Made by a program: the position numbers and the translations under genes
The notes under the pieces: generated by a model
The model's database searches: none
Told to the model about the DNA's origin: nothing
What the model saw: only the letters and a program-made list of their open reading frames with translations
In this document: piece after piece, positions 1 through 8,389 of the stretch
Numbering within the stretch: the first letter of the stretch is position 1
Layout: every line of letters begins with the position of its first letter
Source: Microbacterium sp. 4R-513
GTDB taxonomy: Bacteria > Actinomycetota > Actinomycetes > Actinomycetales > Microbacteriaceae
Length of the DNA: 64,000 nt
Direction of reading: 5' to 3'
NCBI RefSeq assembly: GCF_011046485.1
Contig: NZ_CP049256.1
Location: 1,116,001-1,180,000, forward strand

Positions 1-17
1 GACAGCTCCCCCCGGGG

Positions 18-1485
18 CTAGGCGCCGGCGCCGGACTCCGGGTCGAGCGCTCGCTCGGCGATGATCCGAGCGTATTCCCGTCCGCTGTCCTTGACCGAAC
101 GCTCCTGGGTGTCGTAGTCCACGCGCACGATGCCGAACCGCTTCTCGTACCCCCCAGGCCCACTCGAAGTTGTCGAGCATCGACCAGTAGAAGTAGCCGC
201 GCACGTCGACGCCGCTCTCGATCGCGTCGAGGATCGCACCCAGATGCCCGCGCAGGAAATCGCTGCGCTCGGCGTCGTGGACGCGCACCTCGCCGTCGAC
301 GACCACCGGCTCGTCGTCGTAGGCGGCACCGTTCTCGGTGACGTAGAGGACGGTTCCGGCGGGGGCGGCGTACTCCTCCGAGACCCGCTGCAGCAGCCGG
401 GTCAGGCCCTCGGGCTGCACCTCCCAGTGCATCGAGGTGCGCGGAAGCCCGCGATCGTACCAGTGCACGTCGGCGGATGCCGGGAACGGCGAGTGCCCGA
501 GGCGATCGGTCGGGGCATCCCCACCCTCGGGCGGGTTCGGCGACGGCGTGCCGCCGACGAGCTCGCCGTGGTAGTAGTTCACCCCGAGCGCGTCGATCGG
601 CGTCGCGATCGTCTCGAGGTCTCCCGGACGCACGGCGGCTTCCAGCGCGTCGATGGCCTCGGCATCCACTTCCCGGATGTCCTCGACGATGTCGGCGGGG
701 TACGAGCCGAGGAACACCGGGTCGAGGAACCAGCGGTTGAACTGACCGTCGATGAGCCGCGCGGCGTTGACATCCTCGGGCTTGGACGGGTCGGCGGGAT
801 CCGCGACGGTCAGGTTCAGGGTGATGCCGAGCTCGAGCGACTCGTCGCGCTCGCGCAGCGCCCGCACCGTCTGGCCGTGACCGAGGAGCAGGTGGTGCGC
901 GGCGAGGAGCCCCTCGGTCACGCTGTAGCGGCCGGGCGCATGGAGGCCGGCCGTGTAGCTGAGGAACGACGAGCACCAGGGCTCGTTGAGGGTCGTCCAG
1001 ACCTTCACGCGATCTCCGAGGGCGTCGTGCATGTCGAGCGCGTACTCGGTGAAGCGGTCGGCGGTGTCGCGGTCGGCCCAGCCGCCCTTCTCCTGCAGCG
1101 CCTGGGGCAGATCCCAGTGATACAGGGTGAGCCAGGGCAGGATGCCGGCGCCGAGCAGCTCGTCGACGAGGCGGCTGTAGAAGTCGACGCCTTGCGGGTT
1201 GAGCGGCCCGCCGTCCGGACGCACGCGCGACCACGACGTCGAGAACCGGTACGTCTGCAGGCCCATGCTCTTCATGAGCGCGACGTCGTCACCGTAGCGG
1301 TGGTAGTGGTCGCAGGCGACATCGCCGTTGTCGCCGTTGATGACGGCGCCTGGCACGCGGCAGAAGGCGTCCCAGATCGAGGCCTTGCGTCCGTCCTCGA
1401 ACGCGGCGCCCTCGATTTGGAAGGCGGCCGTGGCCGCACCGAAGAGGAAGTCGGTCGGGAACGGGCGCGCCCCGGTCGCGGTCAT
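18..1485 (-). pseudogene. GH1 beta-glucosidase, +1 frameshift near the C-terminus
   Basis: Family 1 glycoside hydrolase that releases glucose from beta-glucosides in the cytoplasm. The product would be 488 residues, normal for the family. The acid/base Glu168 lies in TLNEPW and the nucleophile Glu384 in VTENGA; the N-terminal FLFGAATAAFQIEG segment is also typical. The frame is intact from the start codon to FEWAWG, where a run of six C on the plus strand (150-155) has one base too many. The correct C-terminus, YEKRFGIV to the TAG at 18-20, continues in the next frame with no further damage. It could be a real recent lesion or an assembly error. ATG at 1485 (MTATGARPF) was chosen; an ATG at 1515 with a GAAGGG box is the alternative. 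It is the last gene of the sugar ABC importer operon, so its substrate is probably the imported oligosaccharide. Confidence 0.88.
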
Positions 1486-1517
1486 GTGCGAGGTGTCCTC
1501 TCTCAGAAACGTCATGA

Positions 1518-2438
1518 TCAGCCCTTCACTGCCCCAGCCATGATCCCACTGACGAGCTGCCGGCCGGCGAAGACGAACAGCAGGAGCAGCGGGATGGTCG
1601 CGAGGATGACGCCCGCGAGCACGACGGAATAGTCGATGAAGTAGTTCGACTGCAGGAGCGACAGCGCGACGGGGAGCGTCGGGTTCTGCCGGTCCAGCAC
1701 GATGAACGGCCAGAAGAAGTTGTTCCACGCCGTCACGAAGGTGAAGAGGCCCAGCATCGCCGCCGCGGGCCGCGCGGCGGGCATGCCGACGGTCCAGAAG
1801 GTGCGGAACGAGCTCGCGCCGTCGACGCGCGCGGCCTCGAGGAGCTCGTCGGGCACCGCCTGCTGCAGGTACTGGGTCATCCAGAACACGCCGAACGCCG
1901 TCACGAGGGCGGGCACGATGATCGCACCGATCTGGCCCGTCCAGCCGAGGTCGGCGAAGAGGATGTAGAGCGGCACGACGCCGAGCTGCGTCGGCACCGC
2001 CATCGTCGCGATGACGAAGACGAGGAGCCACCGGCTGCCCGGGAACCGCAGCTTCGCGAAGGCCCAGCCCGCGAGCGTCGAGAAGAAGACGACCGAGAGG
2101 GCGATCACCGCCGAGCTCCAGATGGAGTTCCAGAGCGCGAGCCAGAAGTTGACGGCCGGGTCGTTGACGACCGAGGCGGCGTTGGCGAGGAAGTTGCCTC
2201 CCGGAAGCCACGACATGTTGGGGTCGCGGATCGTCGACGAGTCGCCCGACCCGATGAGGAACGACCAGTAGTACGGGAAGACCGACCCGAGCAGGAACAC
2301 CCCGAGAACGCCGTAGACGATCCAGCCGGGGCGCGAGCCGCGGATGACCCGCCGGCGGCGGCGGCGCGGGCGGCCGACCTCCTCCTCCGGTGTCTGCTTC
2401 TCGTGCGGGGCGAGGGGGATGGGGCTGACGGCGGTCAT
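1518..2438 (-). CDS. Carbohydrate ABC transporter permease, MalG type
   Basis: One of two inner-membrane permeases of a CUT1-type sugar importer, 306 residues. A basic N-terminal cytoplasmic tail (RPRRRRRRVIRG) is followed by about six membrane segments. The EAA loop that contacts the ATPase is present as EAARVDGASSFRTFW, in the C-terminal half. The start is the ATG at 2438, preceded by AAGGAGG; it overlaps the stop of the upstream permease as ATGA, so the two are translationally coupled. No ATPase gene is in this operon, which is usual for CUT1 systems sharing a common MsiK-like ATPase elsewhere. The beta-glucosidase follows directly. The sugar cannot be named from sequence. Confidence 0.93.
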   Translation of the reverse strand: MTAVSPIPLAPHEKQTPEEEVGRPRRRRRRVIRGSRPGWIVYGVLGVFLLGSVFPYYWSFLIGSGDSSTIRDPNMSWLPGGNFLANAASVVNDPAVNFWLALWNSIWSSAVIALSVVFFSTLAGWAFAKLRFPGSRWLLVFVIATMAVPTQLGVVPLYILFADLGWTGQIGAIIVPALVTAFGVFWMTQYLQQAVPDELLEAARVDGASSFRTFWTVGMPAARPAAAMLGLFTFVTAWNNFFWPFIVLDRQNPTLPVALSLLQSNYFIDYSVVLAGVILATIPLLLLFVFAGRQLVSGIMAGAVKG

Positions 2439-3556
2439 CGCGCGTCCTCCTTGCTGGATGCCGAGGGGCCGGTGGGAGCGGGGACGGATGCCGCGGCATC
2501 CGTCGCCCGTGACTGAGCCGCGACGCGCTCGCGCGCCCTTCGGGCGGCCGCTCGTCGATCGCTCCGTGACAGCGGGTTTCGGGTGCCCTCGTCGCGCACG
2601 ACGCTGCGGGTCACGAGGAGGTTCACGATGCCGATCACGAGGATGATGAGGAAGAGGATCCACGCGAGGGCCGCTGCGCGGCCGAAGTTCCACTCGCCCC
2701 AGCCGATGTTGTAGAGCCAGAGCGTGATCGTGAGCCACTGCGAGTTGGCGCCGCCGGTGCCGTACTGGTCGTACATGCGCGGCTCGTCGAAGATCTGCAG
2801 GCCGCCGATCGTGGCCGTGATGATGACGAAGATGAGCGTCGGACGCAGGCTCGGAACGGTGATCGAGAAGAACTGGCGGGCCTTGCCCGCGCCGTCGACC
2901 GTCGCCGCCTCGTAGTAGTCCCGCGGGATGGCCTGCATCGCGGCGAGGAGGATGAGGGTGTTGTAGCCCGTCCAGCGGAAGTTGACCATGGTCGCGATCG
3001 CGATGTGGCTCGCGAAGGCGTTCGAGTGCCACGGCACACCGGGCAGCCCGAGGGCGTGCAGGACGTTGTTCACGAGGCCGTACTGGTCGGCGAACATCGC
3101 GTTGAAGATGAGCGCGACCGCGACGGGGGCCATGACGTAGGGGATGAGGACCCCCATGCGCCAGAAGGTCTTGGCACGGATGTTCTGGTCGAGCATCGCG
3201 GCGATGAAAATCGCGGCGATCAGCTGGGGGATGCTCGACAGCAGGAAGATGCTGAAGGTGTTGCGCAGGGCGATCCAGAACTTGGGGTTGGAGAGAACCC
3301 AGACGTACTGGTCGAGGCCGATGAACTCGCCGCTGTTGCGCACGAGATCCCAGTCCATGAACGAGATCACGGCGGTGTACGCGATCGGGAAGAGCCCGAC
3401 CACGAAGAACAGCAGGAAGAACGGCGAGATGTAGAGGTACGGCGAGAGCTTGAGGTCCCAGCGGCTCAGGCGCTGCCCGAAGCCGATGCGGCGCGCGGAG
3501 CGCTCGGGCTTCTCTTCGGGAGTCGTCGCCGCGGGCGGCGTCAGGGTGCTGGTCAC
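2435..3556 (-). CDS. Carbohydrate ABC transporter permease, MalF type
   Basis: Partner permease of the importer, 373 residues. The cytoplasmic N-terminus is followed by six or more membrane helices. The EAA motif reads YEAATVDGAGKARQFF. Both ends are hydrophilic; the C-terminal tail is rich in Arg, Ala and Ser and longer than in E. coli MalF relatives of similar core length. The start is a GTG at 3556 with GAAGGA upstream. It is the second gene of the operon, after the binding protein and an intercistronic stem-loop, and overlaps the MalG-like gene by 4 nt. Together they form the heterodimeric channel. Confidence 0.93.
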   Translation of the reverse strand: MTSTLTPPAATTPEEKPERSARRIGFGQRLSRWDLKLSPYLYISPFFLLFFVVGLFPIAYTAVISFMDWDLVRNSGEFIGLDQYVWVLSNPKFWIALRNTFSIFLLSSIPQLIAAIFIAAMLDQNIRAKTFWRMGVLIPYVMAPVAVALIFNAMFADQYGLVNNVLHALGLPGVPWHSNAFASHIAIATMVNFRWTGYNTLILLAAMQAIPRDYYEAATVDGAGKARQFFSITVPSLRPTLIFVIITATIGGLQIFDEPRMYDQYGTGGANSQWLTITLWLYNIGWGEWNFGRAAALAWILFLIILVIGIVNLLVTRSVVRDEGTRNPLSRSDRRAAARRARERVAAQSRATDAAASVPAPTGPSASSKEDAR

Positions 3557-3580
3557 GACAGATCCTTCGCTAGGCAGAGC

Positions 3581-3617
3581 GGTTGCGGGCCCGGGGCAGG
3601 GCCCCGGGCCCGCAACC
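3581..3617 (-). terminator. Intercistronic stem-loop between binding protein and permease
   Basis: A perfect 17-bp GC-rich inverted repeat (3581-3597 and 3601-3617) with a 3-nt loop sits just after the binding-protein stop codon and before the permease gene. There is no T-tract. Such hairpins commonly cause partial termination or protect the upstream mRNA, giving excess binding protein over permease; that role here is inferred. Confidence 0.7.
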
Positions 3618-3627
3618 TTCGTTCCGA

Positions 3628-4905
3628 TTACTTCAGGGCGTCGACTTCAGACACCCACTGGTCCCACGACTCGGCGGCCGACTGCGACTTGTCGACGTCG
3701 ACGCGGGTGAGCGCCTGCTGCATGGCGTCATTGATCTGGAAGTACTTCTCGCCCTTGAACGGCGCGACCGTCACGGCGTTGGCGCGGTCGGTGAAGATCT
3801 GGCCGACCGGGGCGTTGTTGAAGTACTCGTTCGTGTTCGTGAGCAGCGTCTGGTCCTCGAGGGCCTTGACCTGGCTCGGGAAGGTGCCGGCGTTCTCGAA
3901 CGCCTTGATCTGCGTCTCGGGCGAGGTCAGCCAGTCGGCGAGCGCCTGCGCCTCCTTGACGTGCGGGCCGTTGGCGGGGACGGTCAGGTACGAGCCGCCC
4001 CAGTTGCCGCCGCCGTTCGGGAAGACGTTGGCGACGTTCCACGTCGTGACGTCCTGCGCGTTGCCCGAGATGACGCCGAGCATCCAGCCCGGGCAGAGCA
4101 TCGTGGCGAAGGCGCCGTTGGACAGGCCGGCGAACCAGTCGTCCGACCACTGGCCGAGGTGCGCCGACTGCGCTGCGCTGGCCGCGGTGACCTGGTCGTA
4201 GATGTCCTTGACCTCGGGGTTCTCGGTCGCGATGATGTCGCCCGTCTTGGGGTCCTCGTACGCGGCCTTGACCTGGTTGATCATGCCCTGGTACGTACCG
4301 CCGGCCGAGTCGAAGAACGCCTTGCCGGTCGCCGTGGAGTACTGGGCGCCGACCTCGAAGTACTTGGCCCAGTCGCCCTCGAGGAGGGTCGCGACCTCGG
4401 CCGGGTCGGTGGGCAGGCCAGCCGCCTCGAACAGGTCGGAGCGGTAGCAGATGGCCTCGGGCCCGATGTCGGTGCCGTAGCCGATGAGGTTGCCGTCGGC
4501 GTCGGTCGCGGCCTCGGTCTTCCAGTCGAGCCAGCGGTCCTTCAGGTCGTTCGGGACCGGCGCGAGGAGGTCGGAGTACTTCATGACCTCGGGCAGCCAG
4601 TCGACCTCGATGGCCTCGATGTCGGCGAGGCCCTTCTTGCCGAGCTTCTGGAAGTAGTTTGCGCGGGCGTCGTTCGACGTGGCCGCCTTGTTGTGAACGA
4701 TCTTCACCTCGGGGTGCTCGTCCTGGTAGGCGGCGAGCAGCTCATCGGTGTAGCCGAAGTCGTTGAAGGTCGCGACCGTCAGCGTGACGGGGCCATCGGA
4801 CTCCGAGGGGGAACCGCTGCTGCCCGCGCAACCCGCGAGGACGATGGCGGAGGTGGATACGGCGACCGTCGCGATCGCGACGTGACGCAGTGCGCGTGAT
4901 TTCAC
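3628..4905 (-). CDS. Sugar ABC transporter substrate-binding lipoprotein
   Basis: Extracellular solute-binding protein (SBP family 1) that captures the sugar and delivers it to the MalF/MalG pair. It has 425 residues. The signal peptide ends in a lipobox LAGC with the lipidated Cys at position 26, followed by a Ser/Gly-rich linker, so the protein is anchored on the outer face of the membrane. The mature part shows the periplasmic-binding fold pattern (VTLTVATFNDFGYTDELL at the start; repeated aromatic residues able to stack on sugar rings). First gene of the importer operon. Its upstream region holds three LacI-type palindromes, so transcription is probably repressed without the sugar. Confidence 0.94.
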   Translation of the reverse strand: MKSRALRHVAIATVAVSTSAIVLAGCAGSSGSPSESDGPVTLTVATFNDFGYTDELLAAYQDEHPEVKIVHNKAATSNDARANYFQKLGKKGLADIEAIEVDWLPEVMKYSDLLAPVPNDLKDRWLDWKTEAATDADGNLIGYGTDIGPEAICYRSDLFEAAGLPTDPAEVATLLEGDWAKYFEVGAQYSTATGKAFFDSAGGTYQGMINQVKAAYEDPKTGDIIATENPEVKDIYDQVTAASAAQSAHLGQWSDDWFAGLSNGAFATMLCPGWMLGVISGNAQDVTTWNVANVFPNGGGNWGGSYLTVPANGPHVKEAQALADWLTSPETQIKAFENAGTFPSQVKALEDQTLLTNTNEYFNNAPVGQIFTDRANAVTVAPFKGEKYFQINDAMQQALTRVDVDKSQSAAESWDQWVSEVDALK

Positions 4906-4965
4906 GTGTCACTCCTTTGTGGTGGACAAGTTCGAGGGACGCTCCCCGACACGGGACTTCTGCTG

Positions 4966-5035
4966 TGGGAGCGCTCTCACCGGACGGAGGAGACGCTATG
5001 GGATCGCTCCCACGGATGTCAAGGGAGCGCTCCCA
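4966..5035 (-). promoter_or_regulatory. Three LacI-family operators upstream of the sugar importer
   Basis: Three similar 14-bp palindromes precede the binding-protein gene: TGGGAGCGCTCTCA (4966-4979), TGGGATCGCTCCCA (4999-5012) and AGGGAGCGCTCCCA (5022-5035). The last contains the perfect 12-mer GGGAGCGCTCCC. The central CG dinucleotide and symmetric arms are typical of LacI-family sites. The second and third are centred 23 bp apart, about two helical turns. The cognate repressor is not adjacent; the LacI genes at 10174 and 59753 have differently shaped candidate sites. Confidence 0.75.
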
Positions 5036-5132
5036 CGGAACGGTCACAGTTCGGTCACGGCCGGCGGGAGGGCCGGCTTTCCGCGGGCCGTAGACTGGAC
5101 GCGATCATCCTCCCGACATCCGGAGCTTTCGT

Positions 5133-5377
5133 ATGCCCACCATCGTCGTCGACGTCATGCCCAAGGCCGAGCTGCTGGACCCGCAGGGGAAGGCGGTCGC
5201 CGGCGCCCTCGACCGGATCGGCGTTGCCGGCTTCACCGGTGTCCGGATCGGCAAGCGCTTCGAGCTCGCCGTTGAAGGCGAGGTCGACGAGGCGCTCCTC
5301 GAGACGGTGCGCAAGGTCGCCGACGACGTCCTGTCGAACTCGGTGATCGAAGACGTCGTCGGCATCGAGGTGGTCGA

Positions 5378-5381
<4 letters not shown>
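5133..5381 (+). CDS. purS: Phosphoribosylformylglycinamidine synthase subunit PurS
   Basis: Small 82-residue subunit of the FGAM synthase complex of de novo purine synthesis. It bridges PurL and the glutaminase PurQ and helps pass ammonia between them. The length and the sequence ([19 protein letters not shown], the [11 protein letters not shown] strand, the terminal GIEVVE) match the family throughout. ATG start. A TAGACT box at 5091-5096 is a likely -10 element, and the gene has a leader with a GGAG box. Its stop overlaps the purQ start as ATGA, so the two are made together. The third subunit, purL, is 22 kb away at 27321. Confidence 0.96.
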
Positions 5382-6085
<704 letters not shown>

Positions 6086-6131
6086 CACCTGCATCGCTGC
6101 GGCGCGGCGGCATCCTTCCCCATCTTTGAAG

Positions 6132-6198
6132 TTCGGAGATTCGCGTCAACCTCGGACCGATACCGCGGTTTCGTCCTAATCCGGCGCGGATCTCCGAA
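6132..6198. terminator. Inverted repeat between convergent purQ and DUF1761 genes
   Basis: Arms TTCGGAGATTCGCG (6132-6145) and CGCGGATCTCCGAA (6185-6198) pair over 14 bp with one mismatch, separated by about 39 nt. The loop is long for a classical terminator, so this may be a palindromic repeat element. Its place between two converging genes fits a bidirectional transcription barrier. Confidence 0.4.
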
Positions 6199-6234
6199 TT
6201 CGGTGCGGGTCGGCCGGGTCCGACGGCGGGCGGG

Positions 6235-6666
6235 TCAGACGGTGCCGGCGGGCGGCCAGACGCCGAGGATGATCGCCATCACGAGCACGGTCACGAGCTC
6301 GTGCGCGATGTTGAGCACCGTGAGCGAGGTCGGACGACCCTCGAACGCGTCGTGCGTGATGAACCGCGCCGCCGTGAAGCCGGCCCACAGGGCGACCGCC
6401 GTGACGATTGCGCCCCACAGCCAGCTGCCGCCGTAGAAGTGCCAGGCGATCGCGATCGAACCGGCGAGAACCCACGCCGTCACGAAGCTGACCAGCACCG
6501 TCACGAGGATCGGCACGACGGCCGTGGCGCCGGGGCGGTTCATGTCGACCTTGGCGAGCCGCGCCCATCGCGTGCCGAACACCTTCGGGGTGTACCAGAT
6601 CGTGCCGACCACCATGCTCGAGGCCGTCGCGAGCAGCACCGCCCAGTAGTTGATCTCGGGGACCAT
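6235..6666 (-). CDS. DUF1761 family membrane protein
   Basis: A 143-residue integral membrane protein of unknown function with four predicted helices. The family signature is visible: an N-terminal PEINYWAVLLATASSMVVGTIWY, in which the Trp-Tyr pair precedes KVFGTRWARL, and an FITHDAFEG loop between later helices. ATG start with a GAGGAGG ribosome site. It is a single-gene unit converging with purQ. No functional inference is justified beyond membrane location. Confidence 0.88.
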   Translation of the reverse strand: MVPEINYWAVLLATASSMVVGTIWYTPKVFGTRWARLAKVDMNRPGATAVVPILVTVLVSFVTAWVLAGSIAIAWHFYGGSWLWGAIVTAVALWAGFTAARFITHDAFEGRPTSLTVLNIAHELVTVLVMAIILGVWPPAGTV

Positions 6667-6763
6667 CGTCGCCTCCTCGTCTCGCCGCGCACGGCATCCG
6701 CTGGCGCGAGGTTATCGCCGCCCTGCGGCGCCGCCCGCGCACCGCGCCGGTAGCGTGGAGCGG

Positions 6764-7693
6764 GTGAGCACCAGCATCCGGTCGATCGTCGTCTCCGTGC
6801 CCACCGAAGAGCTCGCGCAGGATCTCGGCCCCCTCCCCGAGGGCGTCGAGGTCGTCGTGTGGTCGATGGACGGTCCCGCCCCGCGCGAGGCGTTCGACAT
6901 CGTCGTGCCGCCGTACATGAAGATGGCGAAGGTCCTCGACCGCCTGGAGGGCGTGGACGTCGGTCTCGTGCAGGGCCAGTCGATCGGCTACGAGGGCGTC
7001 GCTGACGTCCTCCCGCCGCACCTCCGCTTCGCGAATGCGACGACCGTCCACGAGACATCGACCGCTGAACTGGCCGTCGCCCTGACCCTCGCGTCGCAGC
7101 GGCAGCTCGACCTCTTCGCCGTCAACACCGCGAAGGGCGTGTGGGCCCCCGTCTTCGCCGAAAGCCTCGCGGACCGACGCGTGCTCCTGCTCGGCTTCGG
7201 CGGCATCGGCAAGGCCGTCGCCGCGCGCCTCCTTCCTTTCGAGGTCGAGCTGACGGCGGTCGCGAGCCGGGCGAGGGACGAGGACGGGATGCCGGTGCAC
7301 GGCGTCGACGAGCTCCCCGACTTGCTGCCCCAGGCCGAGATCGTCATCGCGTCGCTCCCCGGCGGCGACGCGACGCGGCACCTCATCGACGACGCGTTCC
7401 TCGCGGCCCTGCCGGACGGAGCCCTCGTCGTCAACGTCGGTCGAGGACCCCTCATCGCCACCGACGCGCTCGTGGAGCACGTGAAGCGCGGGCGGATCCG
7501 GGCGGCGCTGGACGTGACCGACCCCGAGCCGCTCCCGGCGGACCACCCGCTGTGGGGGCTCCCCGGCGTGCTGATCTCGCCGCACGTCGGCGGCGCGTCG
7601 ACCGCCATGCGGCCCCGCATCGCCCGTCTCGTGAAGCGGCAGGTCGAGCACCTGCTGCGCGGCGAGGAGCCGGAGAACGTCGTCATCGGCTGA
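6764..7693 (+). CDS. D-isomer specific 2-hydroxyacid dehydrogenase
   Basis: NAD(P)-dependent oxidoreductase of the D-2-hydroxyacid dehydrogenase family, 309 residues, cytoplasmic. The Rossmann motif LLLGFGGIGKAVAARL lies mid-protein. It is followed by the catalytic Arg region ASLPGGDATRHLIDD, then NVGRGPLIATDAL, and the catalytic His in SPHVGGAST near the C-terminus. The GTG at 6764 is chosen because a TAGCGT box lies 7 nt upstream (leaderless type) and the catalytic fold starts there; longer in-frame extensions have no family similarity. Exact substrate (glyoxylate, hydroxypyruvate, phosphoglycerate or other) is not determinable. A short GAGCG/CGCTC hairpin follows the stop. Confidence 0.92.
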   Translation: MSTSIRSIVVSVPTEELAQDLGPLPEGVEVVVWSMDGPAPREAFDIVVPPYMKMAKVLDRLEGVDVGLVQGQSIGYEGVADVLPPHLRFANATTVHETSTAELAVALTLASQRQLDLFAVNTAKGVWAPVFAESLADRRVLLLGFGGIGKAVAARLLPFEVELTAVASRARDEDGMPVHGVDELPDLLPQAEIVIASLPGGDATRHLIDDAFLAALPDGALVVNVGRGPLIATDALVEHVKRGRIRAALDVTDPEPLPADHPLWGLPGVLISPHVGGASTAMRPRIARLVKRQVEHLLRGEEPENVVIG

Positions 7694-7793
7694 GAGCGCG
7701 GGCGCTCCGTCGCGTGGAGGGTCGGCGCGTTTCGTCTGCGGCGCTGCGCGCCTCCGCTCAACGATCGGATGCTGAGCGGGCCGGCGGCCTGTG

Positions 7794-8315
7794 TCAGGCG
7801 TGGAAGAGGGAGTGGACGTCGCCGACGACCTCGCGTCCGCCGAGTGCGTCGAGCTCCATGAGCACGCTCGTGCCGACCACCGTGCCGCCGAGGGCCGCGA
7901 CCAGCGAGTGTGCGGCCTCGATCGTGCCGCCGGTGGCGAGCACGTCGTCGACGAGCAGCACACGCATCCCGTCGGTGATGTCGTCGTGCGCCTCGATGGT
8001 CGCCTCGCCGTATTCGAGCGCGTATGAGACGGATGCCGCGGGCCGGGGCAGCTTGCCCGCCTTGCGGATGGGAACGAGGCCCACGTCGGCCGCGATCGCG
8101 ACGGCGCCCGCGAGGATGAACCCACGGGCCTCGATGCCGGCGACGACCTCGAACTCGCCGGCGAAGGGCTCGATCATGGCGTCGATGCACGCGCGGAGGG
8201 CCGCGGCATCCGCCAGCAGAGGCGTGATGTCGCGGAACAGGACGCCCGGCTCGGGATAGTCGGGAATCGTCCGGATGAGCGATTCGGCGTGGGCGAGCCG
8301 AAGGGAAGTGGTCAC
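7794..8315 (-). CDS. apt: Adenine phosphoribosyltransferase
   Basis: Salvages adenine with PRPP to make AMP. It has 173 residues, the usual length. The PRPP-binding motif VLLVDDVLATGGT is present, as are the type I phosphoribosyltransferase hood residues IPDYPEPGVLFRDITPLL at the N-terminus and the GIEARGFILAGAVA loop that marks adenine-specific enzymes. The start is the GTG at 8315; TAGGGT lies 6 nt upstream, which suggests a leaderless message. It is divergent from the GH13 glucosidase, and the two promoters share a 74-bp gap. Other purine genes in the window are purS, purQ, purL and purA. Confidence 0.96.
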   Translation of the reverse strand: MTTSLRLAHAESLIRTIPDYPEPGVLFRDITPLLADAAALRACIDAMIEPFAGEFEVVAGIEARGFILAGAVAIAADVGLVPIRKAGKLPRPAASVSYALEYGEATIEAHDDITDGMRVLLVDDVLATGGTIEAAHSLVAALGGTVVGTSVLMELDALGGREVVGDVHSLFHA

Positions 8316-8361
8316 CGCGCCACCCTACTCGGCGCACTCATAGAGGCCGCCGAGGAAACAA

Positions 8362-8375
8362 TGTAAGCGCTTGCA
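8362..8375 (+). promoter_or_regulatory. LacI-family operator of the GH13 glucosidase promoter
   Basis: TGTAAGCGCTTGCA is a near-perfect palindrome around a central CG, closely resembling GalR/MalR-type sites. It ends just before a TACCCT -10 box (8377-8382), with the ATG 7 nt beyond, so a bound repressor would block the promoter. The likely regulator is the LacI gene directly downstream of the glucosidase. Confidence 0.8.
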
Positions 8376-8389
8376 GTACCCTTGTCTGC

